Source: a bacterium
GTDB lineage: Bacteria > Patescibacteria > Dojkabacteria > JAKAPS01 > JAJZLI01
Direction: 5' to 3'
DNA: 64,000 bases
Assembly (NCBI GenBank): GCA_021846685.1
Contig: JAJZWL010000001.1
Coordinates: 1 to 64,000 of the forward strand
Below, piece after piece: positions 18,001-25,737 of the stretch; positions within the stretch are counted from its first letter, which is position 1; each line of letters opens with the position of its first letter. Both the position numbers and the translations under genes were made by a program. Below the pieces are notes generated by a model. That model searched no databases and had not been told where the DNA came from. It was given only the letters and a program-made list of their open reading frames with translations.

Positions 18001-19753
18001 TACCAAGTCCTGTAAACATTAAAGGGATACCACTAATTCCAAAGATTGCAGCAACTATTGTCCCTATAACGGCACTTGTTATTCCAAAAGTCCCAGTTTT
18101 AACTATTAACTCAGGAAGTGATAAAGCCCTGTCTGTCATTGTAGTAGCTATTCTCTGAACCATATTTACTACTAAAGGATTTTGTTCAGAAAAATATGTG
18201 GTAAAGTCTAAAAAGAATTTAGATCCAAAATAAACAGAACCTACAATTACCCCTCCTACAGGAGACGACATAGCTATTCCTGCTAACAATCCTGGAATTA
18301 AAGCCTCGAATCCATCTTTCAACATCATTTTTGCCACTCCAAAACCAAACCTTACTCCATCAAGAGAAGTTAATAATCTTCCAGCTAAACCTTCCCCATC
18401 AACATTCCTTAATAAGGAATATGTTATTCCTTGTTCATCTCCAACATACTTTGCTACTTCAAATAGAGCTTTATCTACAATACCTCTTAAAAAAGCAAAT
18501 ACAAAAGCAGGAGCTAAAACTATAAAATCTAAAAATTTTAAAAGATTTTTTCTCTTTCTTTTTGAAGGTCTTTTGGTCGCTTCTATATTTTTTATTCCCC
18601 TGAGTCTTTTCGACAATTTCGTATTATTTATTGTGTTTGAAATAAATTGCCTGCGCGTAAATTTACCTGTATTTTGATTTGGAGATAATTTATTTAGTTT
18701 TTTACCAAAAGCATCTTCATAATTATCTGAAAATCTTTTTTCTCCAGAAAAATTATTACTTAAATCTGCCCATAAAAATCCTGATTTAAATTTTGAGCGT
18801 AAATTTTTTCTTTCAGGATAAATCAATTTTTGAACTTTTCTGTATCCTGTAAGTTTTGCAGAATCAGAAGACCTAACCATTCCTGATTTCTTCGAATTAG
18901 CTAATGCAGTAAGTAATCCATAATAAGAACGTGAATTCTCTTCAACAAGACGCCTGACAAGAGGATTGTCTCCTTTGGCAAATTCTGCAGAAATCTTTGC
19001 ATACTCAGAACTTTTTGAGCTTACAGAAGAAAATACTAGAGTTCTTTCCCAGTTATAGACAACCTTCCAAGAAGATGGTACAGAAAAAATTTTAGATTTT
19101 TTCCTCTTTCTGTGAGCATTGTTATCCATAACAAATTCCCACAAATTGTAATATTTAAAATTTTTATTACGAAGAGGAGCAACACTTATATCTACACCTT
19201 TATGATCTTTTAACAGCTGAACTTTCCCATCAACAGTTATTGGTTTCAAGTTTTCATCAAGAGCATACATATATCCTTTTGTATATAGTGTTTGTAATTG
19301 TTTTTCTATTGCGGCTATATATATTGGGGCTCTATTTTTTAATGCTCTTTGTAATCCTTCTACTCCTGTTACATATTTTCTTTTTGAACCACTAACAGAT
19401 TGTGGGTAAAAAGTTTTTGATATAATTGGGGCTAAAGATTGAGCCAAGAGGTATGCTTCTCTTTCTTTAAATTTTCTTCTATAACTTGCACTTAAATGTT
19501 TTGAAAAATCTCTATTAAGATTCTCTGCTATTGTAAGTTGTATGAATCTTTTAACTTGAGACTCTTTAACAATGGGAGAAAGTTTTTCTATTAATTTTCT
19601 AGGAACAACCCTTGTATCCCTATACTCCTGAACATATTTTGAAAGATTTATTCTATTTAAAGTAAGATCCCTTTTAAGATCAATTACTGTGTAATATTGA
19701 TCTGTGTATAAAGAGGTTATTAAATTTGCTAAGTCCGATAAATCATATTTCAT
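15074..19753 (-). CDS. Giant glycine-zipper membrane protein (1559 residues)
   Basis: Residues 1-400 are soluble and basic, ending in a Lys/Arg cluster (KRPSKRKRKNLLKF) next to the first membrane segment. From about 405 to 730 several Gly/Ala/Ile-rich hydrophobic hairpins follow (IGGGALIGSVFGPIGAVVG is one). Residues ~740-1150 are hydrophilic and helical with repeated Leu/Asp/Ser motifs. A second set of hydrophobic Gly-rich hairpins then occupies ~1200-1500, before a short soluble tail. No signal peptide is seen. I recognise no family. The layout recalls tape-measure proteins, pore-forming toxins and polytopic secretion components. It is the largest gene in the window and sits inside the T4SS-like operon. 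Confidence 0.8.
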   Translation of the reverse strand: MKYDLSDLANLITSLYTDQYYTVIDLKRDLTLNRINLSKYVQEYRDTRVVPRKLIEKLSPIVKESQVKRFIQLTIAENLNRDFSKHLSASYRRKFKEREAYLLAQSLAPIISKTFYPQSVSGSKRKYVTGVEGLQRALKNRAPIYIAAIEKQLQTLYTKGYMYALDENLKPITVDGKVQLLKDHKGVDISVAPLRNKNFKYYNLWEFVMDNNAHRKRKKSKIFSVPSSWKVVYNWERTLVFSSVSSKSSEYAKISAEFAKGDNPLVRRLVEENSRSYYGLLTALANSKKSGMVRSSDSAKLTGYRKVQKLIYPERKNLRSKFKSGFLWADLSNNFSGEKRFSDNYEDAFGKKLNKLSPNQNTGKFTRRQFISNTINNTKLSKRLRGIKNIEATKRPSKRKRKNLLKFLDFIVLAPAFVFAFLRGIVDKALFEVAKYVGDEQGITYSLLRNVDGEGLAGRLLTSLDGVRFGFGVAKMMLKDGFEALIPGLLAGIAMSSPVGGVIVGSVYFGSKFFLDFTTYFSEQNPLVVNMVQRIATTMTDRALSLPELIVKTGTFGITSAVIGTIVAAIFGISGIPLMFTGLGIFAVTSVFRAVDLSFVGKVLGDYTEASDLVRSSFLFKSEYLFEIGGPSAIVGILGFILFGGNPLFLGFMGVGLVSGSIADFFKSSLFEDSVLHDISGVSAYDISHVGIGFIGGGALIGSVFGPIGAVVGAIAVGVPSIIITIVGKRGARFIVHPDIVDLKFEPGVFDPKILSGLDRYQLYDKLAESGYSSDMLDKFYGEKGLYEYLHDPNLIDHWDLNYISKEFRDIRADTLLERQELLRTYGSVDPSAFYRESLDRIALDKAYYLKEFGESKDLADALDKFGARADIRDVLYRSKDLTDATANLGTIPEKMKFEDFLKSLSQGNRFLDTTLVDNLSRDTTLSDLYARGDMENLLKEIYREDIKSIAGFTEEDMKAIDKSLVNSRDLSKFGVKAVSKEMNSYYRMSDVLKNPEASSFVNPESLRAGLIKFVEDKGGSIGDLSNPLTVDSLKNTTDFRQFLSDRGLNLSSSYSDFIKSFNDSIFKGFDLSSSFAGSDFFKLLANTNLPVGTIFPNLVGLDAETEANLNLRSFLLTDPARFEAIFNSEFLNSSLVGIDLPNLIRESLVQSGMGSLGKIAVTAQVNLSETLNLTTADLFKSLNSAMIGGAVLSVIFGITTPVGFIAVTGAYLGIKTGLTILGNIKPETAALNTFLSKATIGKASEFIGDSLTPGLLGYLVGSYLFGPIGGALVGVGTGVGWATYRMISDSSKLSEAVGGFTKFVGEKILDPAFLVYLDTQLTTSNFWEGLFFQHGGMAAFQSWSALVMGTMSAFALGGTLASIGAFVLGAAFGITGIAGIITGGIGFVVVGAAVWSINSLLVYFFQHGIFYYIGDFLKNIYQTVSGWFFHSAAIASIGLDILIGIIALFFKGEFDIDDFLRTIFIMVLGWALMMSLMGAGATSGGNNNNTANVVNHRAPHAATFLYTSGKIVNIQNNPSNSLADTVFIKTSAGIVKINTTNPYLYKGEILNKGEYLGQ

Positions 19754-19762
19754 ATTTTATAT

Positions 19763-20422
19763 TCAATCATAATTATAATAAAAAATATTCTCAAAATAAG
19801 TCCTATTTGCATAAAAATTATTAATATCTGTTTCTGAGAAAACCCCATTTGAAAATATTTGATACAGAGGATATAAAATGCTATTTTCTTCTACATCACT
19901 AAAAAAAGATAAATCTCCTCCAAGTTCTGTATATTTTCTTATTTTAGAGAGAATAATACAATTCTGTATATACTTAAACCCTCCTAATTCTTTATATTTT
20001 TCTATAAATCTATAATTAGCATCCATTGTTATTTTTAATCTTAAATCTAGATTATCAAAATTCTCTATTGATATTTTAGCTTCATTTTCTATTGAAACAG
20101 GATTATTTCCTTCATAAATATTATTGTCAATCATAATGGAGTACCCTTCTTTAGAGAAGAATAGATTTAGAAAATCTTTTTCAAAGAATTCATATAAGAA
20201 AGATAGATTTCCCTTATTTTGTGTTTGTATATATGTATATATTGCCCTATATAGATAATCATATAAAGGTGCTTCTAACTCATCTATCGAAGAGGTCATA
20301 TCTTCTAATTTTCGAAGTAGAAAATCTTCTATTTCAGGATATTCTTCTAACCCTTTTATAAAATCTACAAAAAGATAAAAGTTATATCCAAATTTATTGT
20401 TATAGTAATCTCTAAGTAACAT
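19763..20422 (-). CDS. Hypothetical protein of the secretion-like operon
   Basis: The start is taken at the ATG at 20422, which shares one base with the stop of the preceding VirB6-like gene (TAATG); a longer in-frame start overlaps that gene by 43 nt. The 219-residue product is acidic, soluble and helix-rich with many Tyr, Phe, Asn and Glu. It has no TM segment or signal, so it is likely cytoplasmic, perhaps a chaperone or base component for the adjacent membrane proteins. No family is recognised. Confidence 0.65.
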   Translation of the reverse strand: MLLRDYYNNKFGYNFYLFVDFIKGLEEYPEIEDFLLRKLEDMTSSIDELEAPLYDYLYRAIYTYIQTQNKGNLSFLYEFFEKDFLNLFFSKEGYSIMIDNNIYEGNNPVSIENEAKISIENFDNLDLRLKITMDANYRFIEKYKELGGFKYIQNCIILSKIRKYTELGGDLSFFSDVEENSILYPLYQIFSNGVFSETDINNFYANRTYFENIFYYNYD

Positions 20423-21972
20423 TATGCTCCTGAACTTACTGCTTTTCTTGCAGAACCTGCCCATTTCCTAACGCTTCCATATGGGCCTTGGAATCTATTC
20501 TTCAATTCTGAAGAGTAAGAAGAGAAGTCGAACCCTAATGCCTTTGTAGCATCCGCTATAACCTTAGGAATAAGAACGAAGACTGCAATAGCTAATAAAA
20601 GAGAAATTGTTTGCGAATTACTATTTGTTAACAATTGACCTAAACCTAACAAGGGTAAAGAATTTCCATTTGTAAAACCTGGAGCATGTTGCAAAAAATA
20701 TATAAGATTAAACATTGTATATATTGTCGTATATATCAAAACTGCCTTAATCATTCCTTTAAAGAATGTCCCTATAAATTTAGTCTGCCCTGGAACTGAT
20801 CCTGCTAGAAATAGAAATGGAGCAACTACTGGTAAGAATAAAAACATTAGATATCCTTTTAAAAGTTGTATTACTATCTTAAATGCAGTGAAAAGAAGTA
20901 TTACTGCAATTATAAAAACAATAATCCCAGATATAACCACATTCTGCCCTGCAAATTTCCCTAAATCCACAATAAGTGTTTCTAGTATCCCTTTAGAATG
21001 AACCTGAGAAAGAGTTATGCTCGCCCCATTCAAGAATTGCTTTGTTGTAGTAAATGATACATCTCCATAAACATTAAATATATAATTATAAGAGCTAAAA
21101 GCACTATGAAATGAACCCGAGGTTAAGTTTCCATTTAAAGCTGAGAATGCAAAATATATAAATCCCAAAAGTATATTCATTAAGTCAACCATAAATCCTC
21201 CTATTGCATAACTAAAAGTTATAAGAATTACTGCCGCTACAATATTAGGAAGTGCACTTAAAAAAGTAATCGGGACTTGTCCTCCTACCTTTCCACCTAT
21301 AATAATCATGATTCCTGTAAATAAAATCACCAAAATTAAAAGTAAAAATGAAATATTTCTAGCTACTGCCCACAAAGGATATACTGGAGACAAGAAAGAA
21401 AATCCATAGACAGGGCCACTATAATTAGTAGCTGCGAATGTAGAATTTGAATTTGTTGCTTTATGGTAAAGATATGCGAAATAACTTACTCCACTTACTG
21501 GAGGATTAGTATATAAATCAGCCATAACAGAACTTGTATCCCCTAATGCTCCATACCCTCCAGTATATTGAAAATTTCTAGATGTTGCGCCTGGAGAGTT
21601 ATATTGCGTATAATTTCCAATTATAGCAATAGATCCACTTTGAAAAATAGCAGGGGTAAATCCACAAGATTCCCAAACAGACAATCCAGATCCTCCAGAT
21701 GGAGCACAGGTATTAAGAGTTGAAGAACTTCCTGCAAAAACTTGCCCTGCAGCCACAAAGCCAAAGACAAGAAACGCTATTAATATTGTTTTTATACTTA
21801 AAAAGCTGGTTTTTCTAAAGTTAGTTTCCGCAGATCGTTCTACTATATCTATTGTGTCTCTTTTGTAAATTCCTAATTTTTTGGATATAATTTTTGACTT
21901 CAAGAAGAATATTTTATATTTTAATTTTTTTTCTTGAATTCTAGATTTAATAGAGTGTGTTAATTTATTCAT
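20422..21972 (-). CDS. VirB6/TrbL-like polytopic membrane protein
   Basis: This 516-residue protein is the first gene of the eight-gene operon. A basic N-terminal ~60 residues is followed by a signal-like TM (about 63-82), then an extracytoplasmic domain to about 210. Five to six TM helices are spread over 211-480, with LVILFTGIMIIIGG and VILLFTAFKIVIQL among them. This topology, with a polar C-terminal cytoplasmic tail, matches the VirB6/TrbL family of conjugation/T4SS inner-membrane channel proteins. Promoter TGA-TACAAT lies 10 nt before the ATG. Family membership is judged by topology and pattern, not by alignment. Confidence 0.7.
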   Translation of the reverse strand: MNKLTHSIKSRIQEKKLKYKIFFLKSKIISKKLGIYKRDTIDIVERSAETNFRKTSFLSIKTILIAFLVFGFVAAGQVFAGSSSTLNTCAPSGGSGLSVWESCGFTPAIFQSGSIAIIGNYTQYNSPGATSRNFQYTGGYGALGDTSSVMADLYTNPPVSGVSYFAYLYHKATNSNSTFAATNYSGPVYGFSFLSPVYPLWAVARNISFLLLILVILFTGIMIIIGGKVGGQVPITFLSALPNIVAAVILITFSYAIGGFMVDLMNILLGFIYFAFSALNGNLTSGSFHSAFSSYNYIFNVYGDVSFTTTKQFLNGASITLSQVHSKGILETLIVDLGKFAGQNVVISGIIVFIIAVILLFTAFKIVIQLLKGYLMFLFLPVVAPFLFLAGSVPGQTKFIGTFFKGMIKAVLIYTTIYTMFNLIYFLQHAPGFTNGNSLPLLGLGQLLTNSNSQTISLLLAIAVFVLIPKVIADATKALGFDFSSYSSELKNRFQGPYGSVRKWAGSARKAVSSGA

Positions 21973-21982
21973 AAAACATTAA

Positions 21983-21988
21983 ATTGTA
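21983..21988 (-). promoter_or_regulatory. Extended -10 of the secretion-like operon
   Basis: Minus-strand TGA-TACAAT precedes the ATG at 21972 by 10 nt. No other obvious promoter was seen among the tightly packed downstream genes, so this may drive all eight. Confidence 0.5.
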
Positions 21989-22004
21989 TCAAAAACTATA
22001 TATA

Positions 22005-22676
22005 TTACAATAGCAAATCTGATCTATTTTTTCTAGTTTTTTTAAGACTTTCTTTTTTTCTATATTCTTCAACCTTTTTGTGATCTCCAGAAATAAGTAC
22101 TTCAGGAACTTTTTCCTCCATAAAAATAGCAGGTCTCGTATATTGAGGATATTCAAGCAAATTGGGATCAGAAAAAGACTCTTCTGATAAAGATTCATTA
22201 TTCCCTAGAACGCCTGGAATAAGACGTGATACGGAATCTAAAACACACAAAGAGGCATAGTCTCCAGAAGAGAGAATAAAGTCTCCTATACTTAATTCTA
22301 TATCTACAAATTTTAAAATTCTCTCATCAAATCCTTCAAATTTAGGACAGATTAATGTTATATTTTCTTTTTTTGAAAAATTTATTGTTTTTTGTTGATT
22401 AAATTTCTTTCCAGAAGCTGAAAATATTATTGAGTAAGTATCTTGAGTTTCTTTTATCTTTTTCAAAGCGTTATATAACACATCTACTCTAAGAATCATT
22501 CCTGCTCCTCCTCCGTAAGGAGAATCATCTATTGACCCGCGTTTATCTATTGCACTATCTCTAAGAGAGTGTATTTCTATTTGAAGTTTTTTTTGAGTTA
22601 TTGCCCTTTGTATTATTCCAAATTTAAATATATTTGAATAAAATTCAGGATACAGAGTAATAATATTAACTTTCAT
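22005..22676 (-). CDS. trmD: tRNA (guanine-N1)-methyltransferase
   Basis: TrmD methylates G37 of tRNAs reading CNN codons, preventing +1 frameshifting. The 223-residue protein has the SPOUT-family signature DDSPYGGGAGMILR near residues 50-63 and the knot-region motif SIGDFILSSGDYA. It begins 6 nt after the stop of trxA and is probably co-transcribed with it. It is not linked to rpsP, rimM or rplS as in many bacteria. Confidence 0.93.
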   Translation of the reverse strand: MKVNIITLYPEFYSNIFKFGIIQRAITQKKLQIEIHSLRDSAIDKRGSIDDSPYGGGAGMILRVDVLYNALKKIKETQDTYSIIFSASGKKFNQQKTINFSKKENITLICPKFEGFDERILKFVDIELSIGDFILSSGDYASLCVLDSVSRLIPGVLGNNESLSEESFSDPNLLEYPQYTRPAIFMEEKVPEVLISGDHKKVEEYRKKESLKKTRKNRSDLLL

Positions 22677-22682
22677 TTATTT

Positions 22683-23006
22683 TTATAAAAGCTCTTCTAT
22701 TTGTTTTACAAAATCAGCTTTAGGTCTTACTCCTATGAGTCTTGCAACTTCTTTTCCTTCTTTAAAGAAGACAACATTAGGAATGCTCATAACTTGATAT
22801 TCTGATGCCCTGTCTGAACTTGCATCTACATCTAATTTACATACCTTCACTTTATCTTTATATTCTTCAGAAACTTCTTCTATTACAGGAGAGAGCATAT
22901 GACAAGGCATACACCAATCAGCCCAGAAGTCTACAATAACAATTTTTTCTTTTTCATCTAGAACTTCTTTTTGAAATGTTTGAGAATCTAAATCTACGTG
23001 AGACAT
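22683..23006 (-). CDS. trxA: Thioredoxin
   Basis: This 107-residue cytoplasmic thioredoxin has DFWADWCMPCHML near residues 26-38, giving an active-site WCMPC rather than the usual WCGPC. The cis-Pro region is MSIPNVVFF. It would reduce protein disulphides, in an organism with many predicted secreted Cys proteins. trmD follows on the same strand. Promoter TTGATA-18-TATAAT lies just upstream and overlaps the end of the pilin terminator. Confidence 0.92.
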   Translation of the reverse strand: MSHVDLDSQTFQKEVLDEKEKIVIVDFWADWCMPCHMLSPVIEEVSEEYKDKVKVCKLDVDASSDRASEYQVMSIPNVVFFKEGKEVARLIGVRPKADFVKQIEELL

Positions 23007-23017
23007 TATATTAAATC

Positions 23018-23047
23018 ATTATAAATTAATTGATCTTAGTATATCAA
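23018..23047 (-). promoter_or_regulatory. Promoter of trxA-trmD
   Basis: Minus-strand TTGATA (23047-23042), an 18-bp spacer and TATAAT (23023-23018), then 11 nt to the trxA ATG. The -35 lies within the T-tract of the upstream terminator. Confidence 0.55.
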
Positions 23048-23076
23048 AAAAAGGCGGGAATAAAAACCCCGCCTTT
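23042..23076 (-). terminator. Intrinsic terminator of the pilin gene
   Basis: On the minus strand a perfect 9-bp GC-rich stem, AAAGGCGGG with CCCGCCTTT, is followed by a run of T. It lies 28 nt past the pilin stop codon and is the strongest terminator in the window. Confidence 0.88.
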
Positions 23077-23103
23077 CTTGAGCAGTATAGATAAAGAGAA
23101 AAA

Positions 23104-23685
23104 TTAACTTCCTCCGTTATATTCGTATACTAATGGGTATCCTGCTGTGTTTGTAGTAGCTCCTTTAGGTAAAGCAGCTCCAGTTCCAGTAGAGAAAACC
23201 AATATTTTATTTCCTGCTATATTTTCCCCTACATAATAGTTTCCTGCTGGAAGAGATCCCAGATCAGCACTAATTGCAGTATATAAAGCAGAACCTGTTG
23301 TTAACTGTTCACAATCTCCTGCGGCAGTTCCTGTTGCTATAGCAACGGATGCATTAGGAATAGTTCCTGTTCCTGTAACACAATAAGGTGTCCCAGTAGA
23401 TGAGCCAGTAACACTAAATCCATATGCAGTAGATGTAACAATTACACTTCCTGAAGAAGGTGTAGGAATCCCAGATGGGTATTGTCCTTTATTATCAACT
23501 GTATATGTCTGAATAGCTTTATATATTTGTTGTATATTACTTTCAGTAGTTGTATTGTTTGCATCTGCAATTCTTCCAATTGGATCCAAGGCAATAAATA
23601 CTACTAAAGCTAAAATAGCAATAATAACAATAACTATCAAAATTTCAATCAGGGTGAAACCCTTTTTATTTGTAATTTTTTTCAT
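23104..23685 (-). CDS. Major type IV pilin
   Basis: This 193-residue prepilin has a short basic leader and the class III cleavage motif KKGFTLIEILIV, with Glu at +5. An uninterrupted hydrophobic helix and a Gly/Thr/Ser-rich globular head with two Cys follow. It would be processed by a prepilin peptidase and polymerised by PilB/PilC. It is likely the major subunit: among the genes examined only this one has both a full Shine-Dalgarno (GGGAGGTGAG, about 6 nt before ATG) and a strong intrinsic terminator, and its promoter holds a perfect TTGACA -35. Confidence 0.9.
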   Translation of the reverse strand: MKKITNKKGFTLIEILIVIVIIAILALVVFIALDPIGRIADANNTTTESNIQQIYKAIQTYTVDNKGQYPSGIPTPSSGSVIVTSTAYGFSVTGSSTGTPYCVTGTGTIPNASVAIATGTAAGDCEQLTTGSALYTAISADLGSLPAGNYYVGENIAGNKILVFSTGTGAALPKGATTNTAGYPLVYEYNGGS

Positions 23686-23689
23686 TTTT

Positions 23690-23747
23690 TCTCACCTCCC
23701 TTGTTTTATATATTTAATAATTTATATCAGTCCCCTTTTTTTGTCAA
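23690..23747 (-). promoter_or_regulatory. Promoter and Shine-Dalgarno of the major pilin
   Basis: TTGACA (23747-23742), 15 bp, then TGA-TATAAA (-10 at 23726-23721). A roughly 30-nt leader carries the near-perfect Shine-Dalgarno GGGAGGTGAG a few nt before the ATG at 23685. This strong ribosome-binding site contrasts with most genes here. Confidence 0.65.
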
Positions 23748-23750
23748 TAA

Positions 23751-24281
23751 TTAAAAATTGTAAATTTGGTAAGCAACTGCAAATCCCTTCTTATCAATAT
23801 TTGACCCTTGTCCTAAGTCTGTACAAAAAACAACAACTTTTGTTCCATAGATATTTTTTGCCACATAAAAATCCCCTTTTGGCAATCCTCCTTTAATGTA
23901 TGGAGATATTTGAGAGGCAAAAGGAGTATTAGTTACAACCCCTAAACATGTATTGTCATATGCTCCTGCCTGTATACAATTTGGAATTCCAGGAGAATTT
24001 CCCATAACATCAAATCCTGCCCCTACTCCAGAAGCTTGAGTGTTATTTATTACTAAAGGAGAAGATATAGATGGAATAGAAGAAGGAATCTGCCCCTTAT
24101 TTGCAATTGAATATTCTGCGATTGCATTTACTATTGTTTCAACAGCTTTTTCTTTTTTAATATTATATGAATCTGAAACTGCCTTTACTGGATTAATCTC
24201 AAAAAAAACAATAAGGGAGAATAAAGCTATTGTTACTAAGAATAAAAGTATTTCTGCTATCCCAAAATTCTTTTTTTCCAT
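23751..24281 (-). CDS. Type IV pilin-like protein, divergent leader
   Basis: This 176-residue paralogue of the adjacent pilin has the same head architecture (KGQIPSSIPS, two Cys, and a GLPKGDFYVAKNIYG segment paralleling the neighbour). Its N-terminus is MEKKNFGIAEILLFLVTIAL, with G then I-A-E-I in place of GFTLIE. The Glu therefore falls at +3 of the mature protein rather than +5. It may be a minor or alternative pilin, or poorly processed. The ATG has no Shine-Dalgarno. It lies upstream of the major pilin on the same strand, from which it is separated by about 65 bp. Confidence 0.75.
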   Translation of the reverse strand: MEKKNFGIAEILLFLVTIALFSLIVFFEINPVKAVSDSYNIKKEKAVETIVNAIAEYSIANKGQIPSSIPSISSPLVINNTQASGVGAGFDVMGNSPGIPNCIQAGAYDNTCLGVVTNTPFASQISPYIKGGLPKGDFYVAKNIYGTKVVVFCTDLGQGSNIDKKGFAVAYQIYNF

Positions 24282-24328
24282 AATTATATATTAATATAGC
24301 ATAGTGATATTTTTTTTTAAATATACCC

Positions 24329-24357
24329 TTGAAAAGTTATCCACAATTTGCTACTCT
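24329..24357 (+). promoter_or_regulatory. dnaA promoter
   Basis: TTGAAA (24329-24334), a 17-bp spacer and an extended -10 TGC-TACTCT (24352-24357) give a predicted start near 24364 and a leader of about 39 nt. A DnaA box lies inside the spacer, so DnaA could repress its own gene. Confidence 0.55.
24337..24345 (+). promoter_or_regulatory. Perfect DnaA box
   Basis: TTATCCACA, the exact consensus DnaA-binding nonamer, sits 58 bp before the dnaA start codon and between its -35 and -10. Confidence 0.75.
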
Positions 24358-24402
24358 ATGTACTTACAAATCTGTCCCGAAAATTATTTTCAAAAATAAA
24401 TT

Positions 24403-25737
24403 ATGCAAAATAATGTAAATGCTGTTTGGAAAATTGCATCTTCTCAAATAAAACTTAAAATTAATGAGAATAATTTTAAGATCTGGTTTAATAAAATTAA
24501 GCTAGAGTCTATAGATAATAATATTGCAACAATTTCATGTCAAAATTCATTTACTTCAGATTATATTCAAAAAAATTATCTTAATATAACTAAGAATTCA
24601 ATAAAGGAGGTTTATGGAAGAGATATTGATATTGTTTTTAAAGTAAGACCAGAGACTGTTAATACTCAAGAAGAGCCTATATTTTCAATACAAGAAGATA
24701 AAAAAATGTTATTATCTTCAAATTTAAATCCGAAATATCAAATAAAAAACTTTATAGTTGGTTCTTCAAACAGACTAGCACATGCTGCTGCATTAGCTAT
24801 TATCGAATCTCCTGGTACATTATATAACCCTTTTTTCATATATGGAGGGGTTGGTTTGGGAAAAACACATCTTATGCAAGCTATAGGAAATGAAATCCTT
24901 TCAAAAAATCCAGATACAAAAATTACCTATATGAGTAGTGAAACATTACTTAATGATTTTATTAACTCTATAGTAAAAGGTAAAAATGAGAATTTTAGAA
25001 AAAAATATAGAGAAAATGATGTATTAATAATAGATGATATACAATTTATATCTGGTAAAAAAGGTATTCAGGAAGAATTTTTTCATACTTTCAATACACT
25101 TCAGCAATCAAATAAGCAAATAATACTCGCCTCAGATAGACATCCTAAAGAAATAGAAAATTTAGAAGAAAGATTGGTTTCTCGTTTTGAAGGAGGTATG
25201 GTAGCTGATATAACAAATCCTGATGAAGAAATGAGAATTGCAATTTTAAGAAAGAAGTGTGAAGAAAAAAATATAAATATTGATGAAGATATAATAAATT
25301 TAATATCAGAAAATGTAAAATCTAATATTAGAGAATTAGAAGGTGTTTTAACAAAAATAGTTGCTACTGAAAATATACTGAATAAAAAATTAAATAAAGA
25401 TGAAGTATCTAAATTAATAGGAATTCATATAAAAAAAAGAAATAGGATACTTAAACCTAAGGATATTATAATAACAGTTTGTGAAAAATTTGGTATATCT
25501 CAAAGAGAGATAATTGGAACAAAGAGAACTAATAGAATTGTTCTTCCAAGACAGATTGCTATGTATATGTTAAGAAAAGATCTAAATTTACCACTTATGG
25601 AAGTTGCAAATATACTTAAAAGAAAAGATCATACAACAGTTTTACATGCTGTGGATAAGATAGAGAAGTTAATTGAAAATGATATGTACTTAAAAGAAGA
25701 AATTAGTGATATAAGAGGCTCTTTAGAAACAAATTAA
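24403..25737 (+). CDS. dnaA: Chromosomal replication initiator DnaA
   Basis: This 444-residue AAA+ protein has the N-terminal DnaB/DiaA-interaction domain, then Walker A GGVGLGKTH (about residues 146-154) and Walker B VLIIDDIQF (about 205-213). The C-terminal DNA-binding domain has the signature RKDHTTVLHAVDKI near residue 407. It binds DnaA boxes and melts oriC. The start codon has an AAATTATG context without Shine-Dalgarno. A DnaA box in its promoter suggests autoregulation. dnaN follows after an AT-rich gap. Confidence 0.97.
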   Translation: MQNNVNAVWKIASSQIKLKINENNFKIWFNKIKLESIDNNIATISCQNSFTSDYIQKNYLNITKNSIKEVYGRDIDIVFKVRPETVNTQEEPIFSIQEDKKMLLSSNLNPKYQIKNFIVGSSNRLAHAAALAIIESPGTLYNPFFIYGGVGLGKTHLMQAIGNEILSKNPDTKITYMSSETLLNDFINSIVKGKNENFRKKYRENDVLIIDDIQFISGKKGIQEEFFHTFNTLQQSNKQIILASDRHPKEIENLEERLVSRFEGGMVADITNPDEEMRIAILRKKCEEKNINIDEDIINLISENVKSNIRELEGVLTKIVATENILNKKLNKDEVSKLIGIHIKKRNRILKPKDIIITVCEKFGISQREIIGTKRTNRIVLPRQIAMYMLRKDLNLPLMEVANILKRKDHTTVLHAVDKIEKLIENDMYLKEEISDIRGSLETN

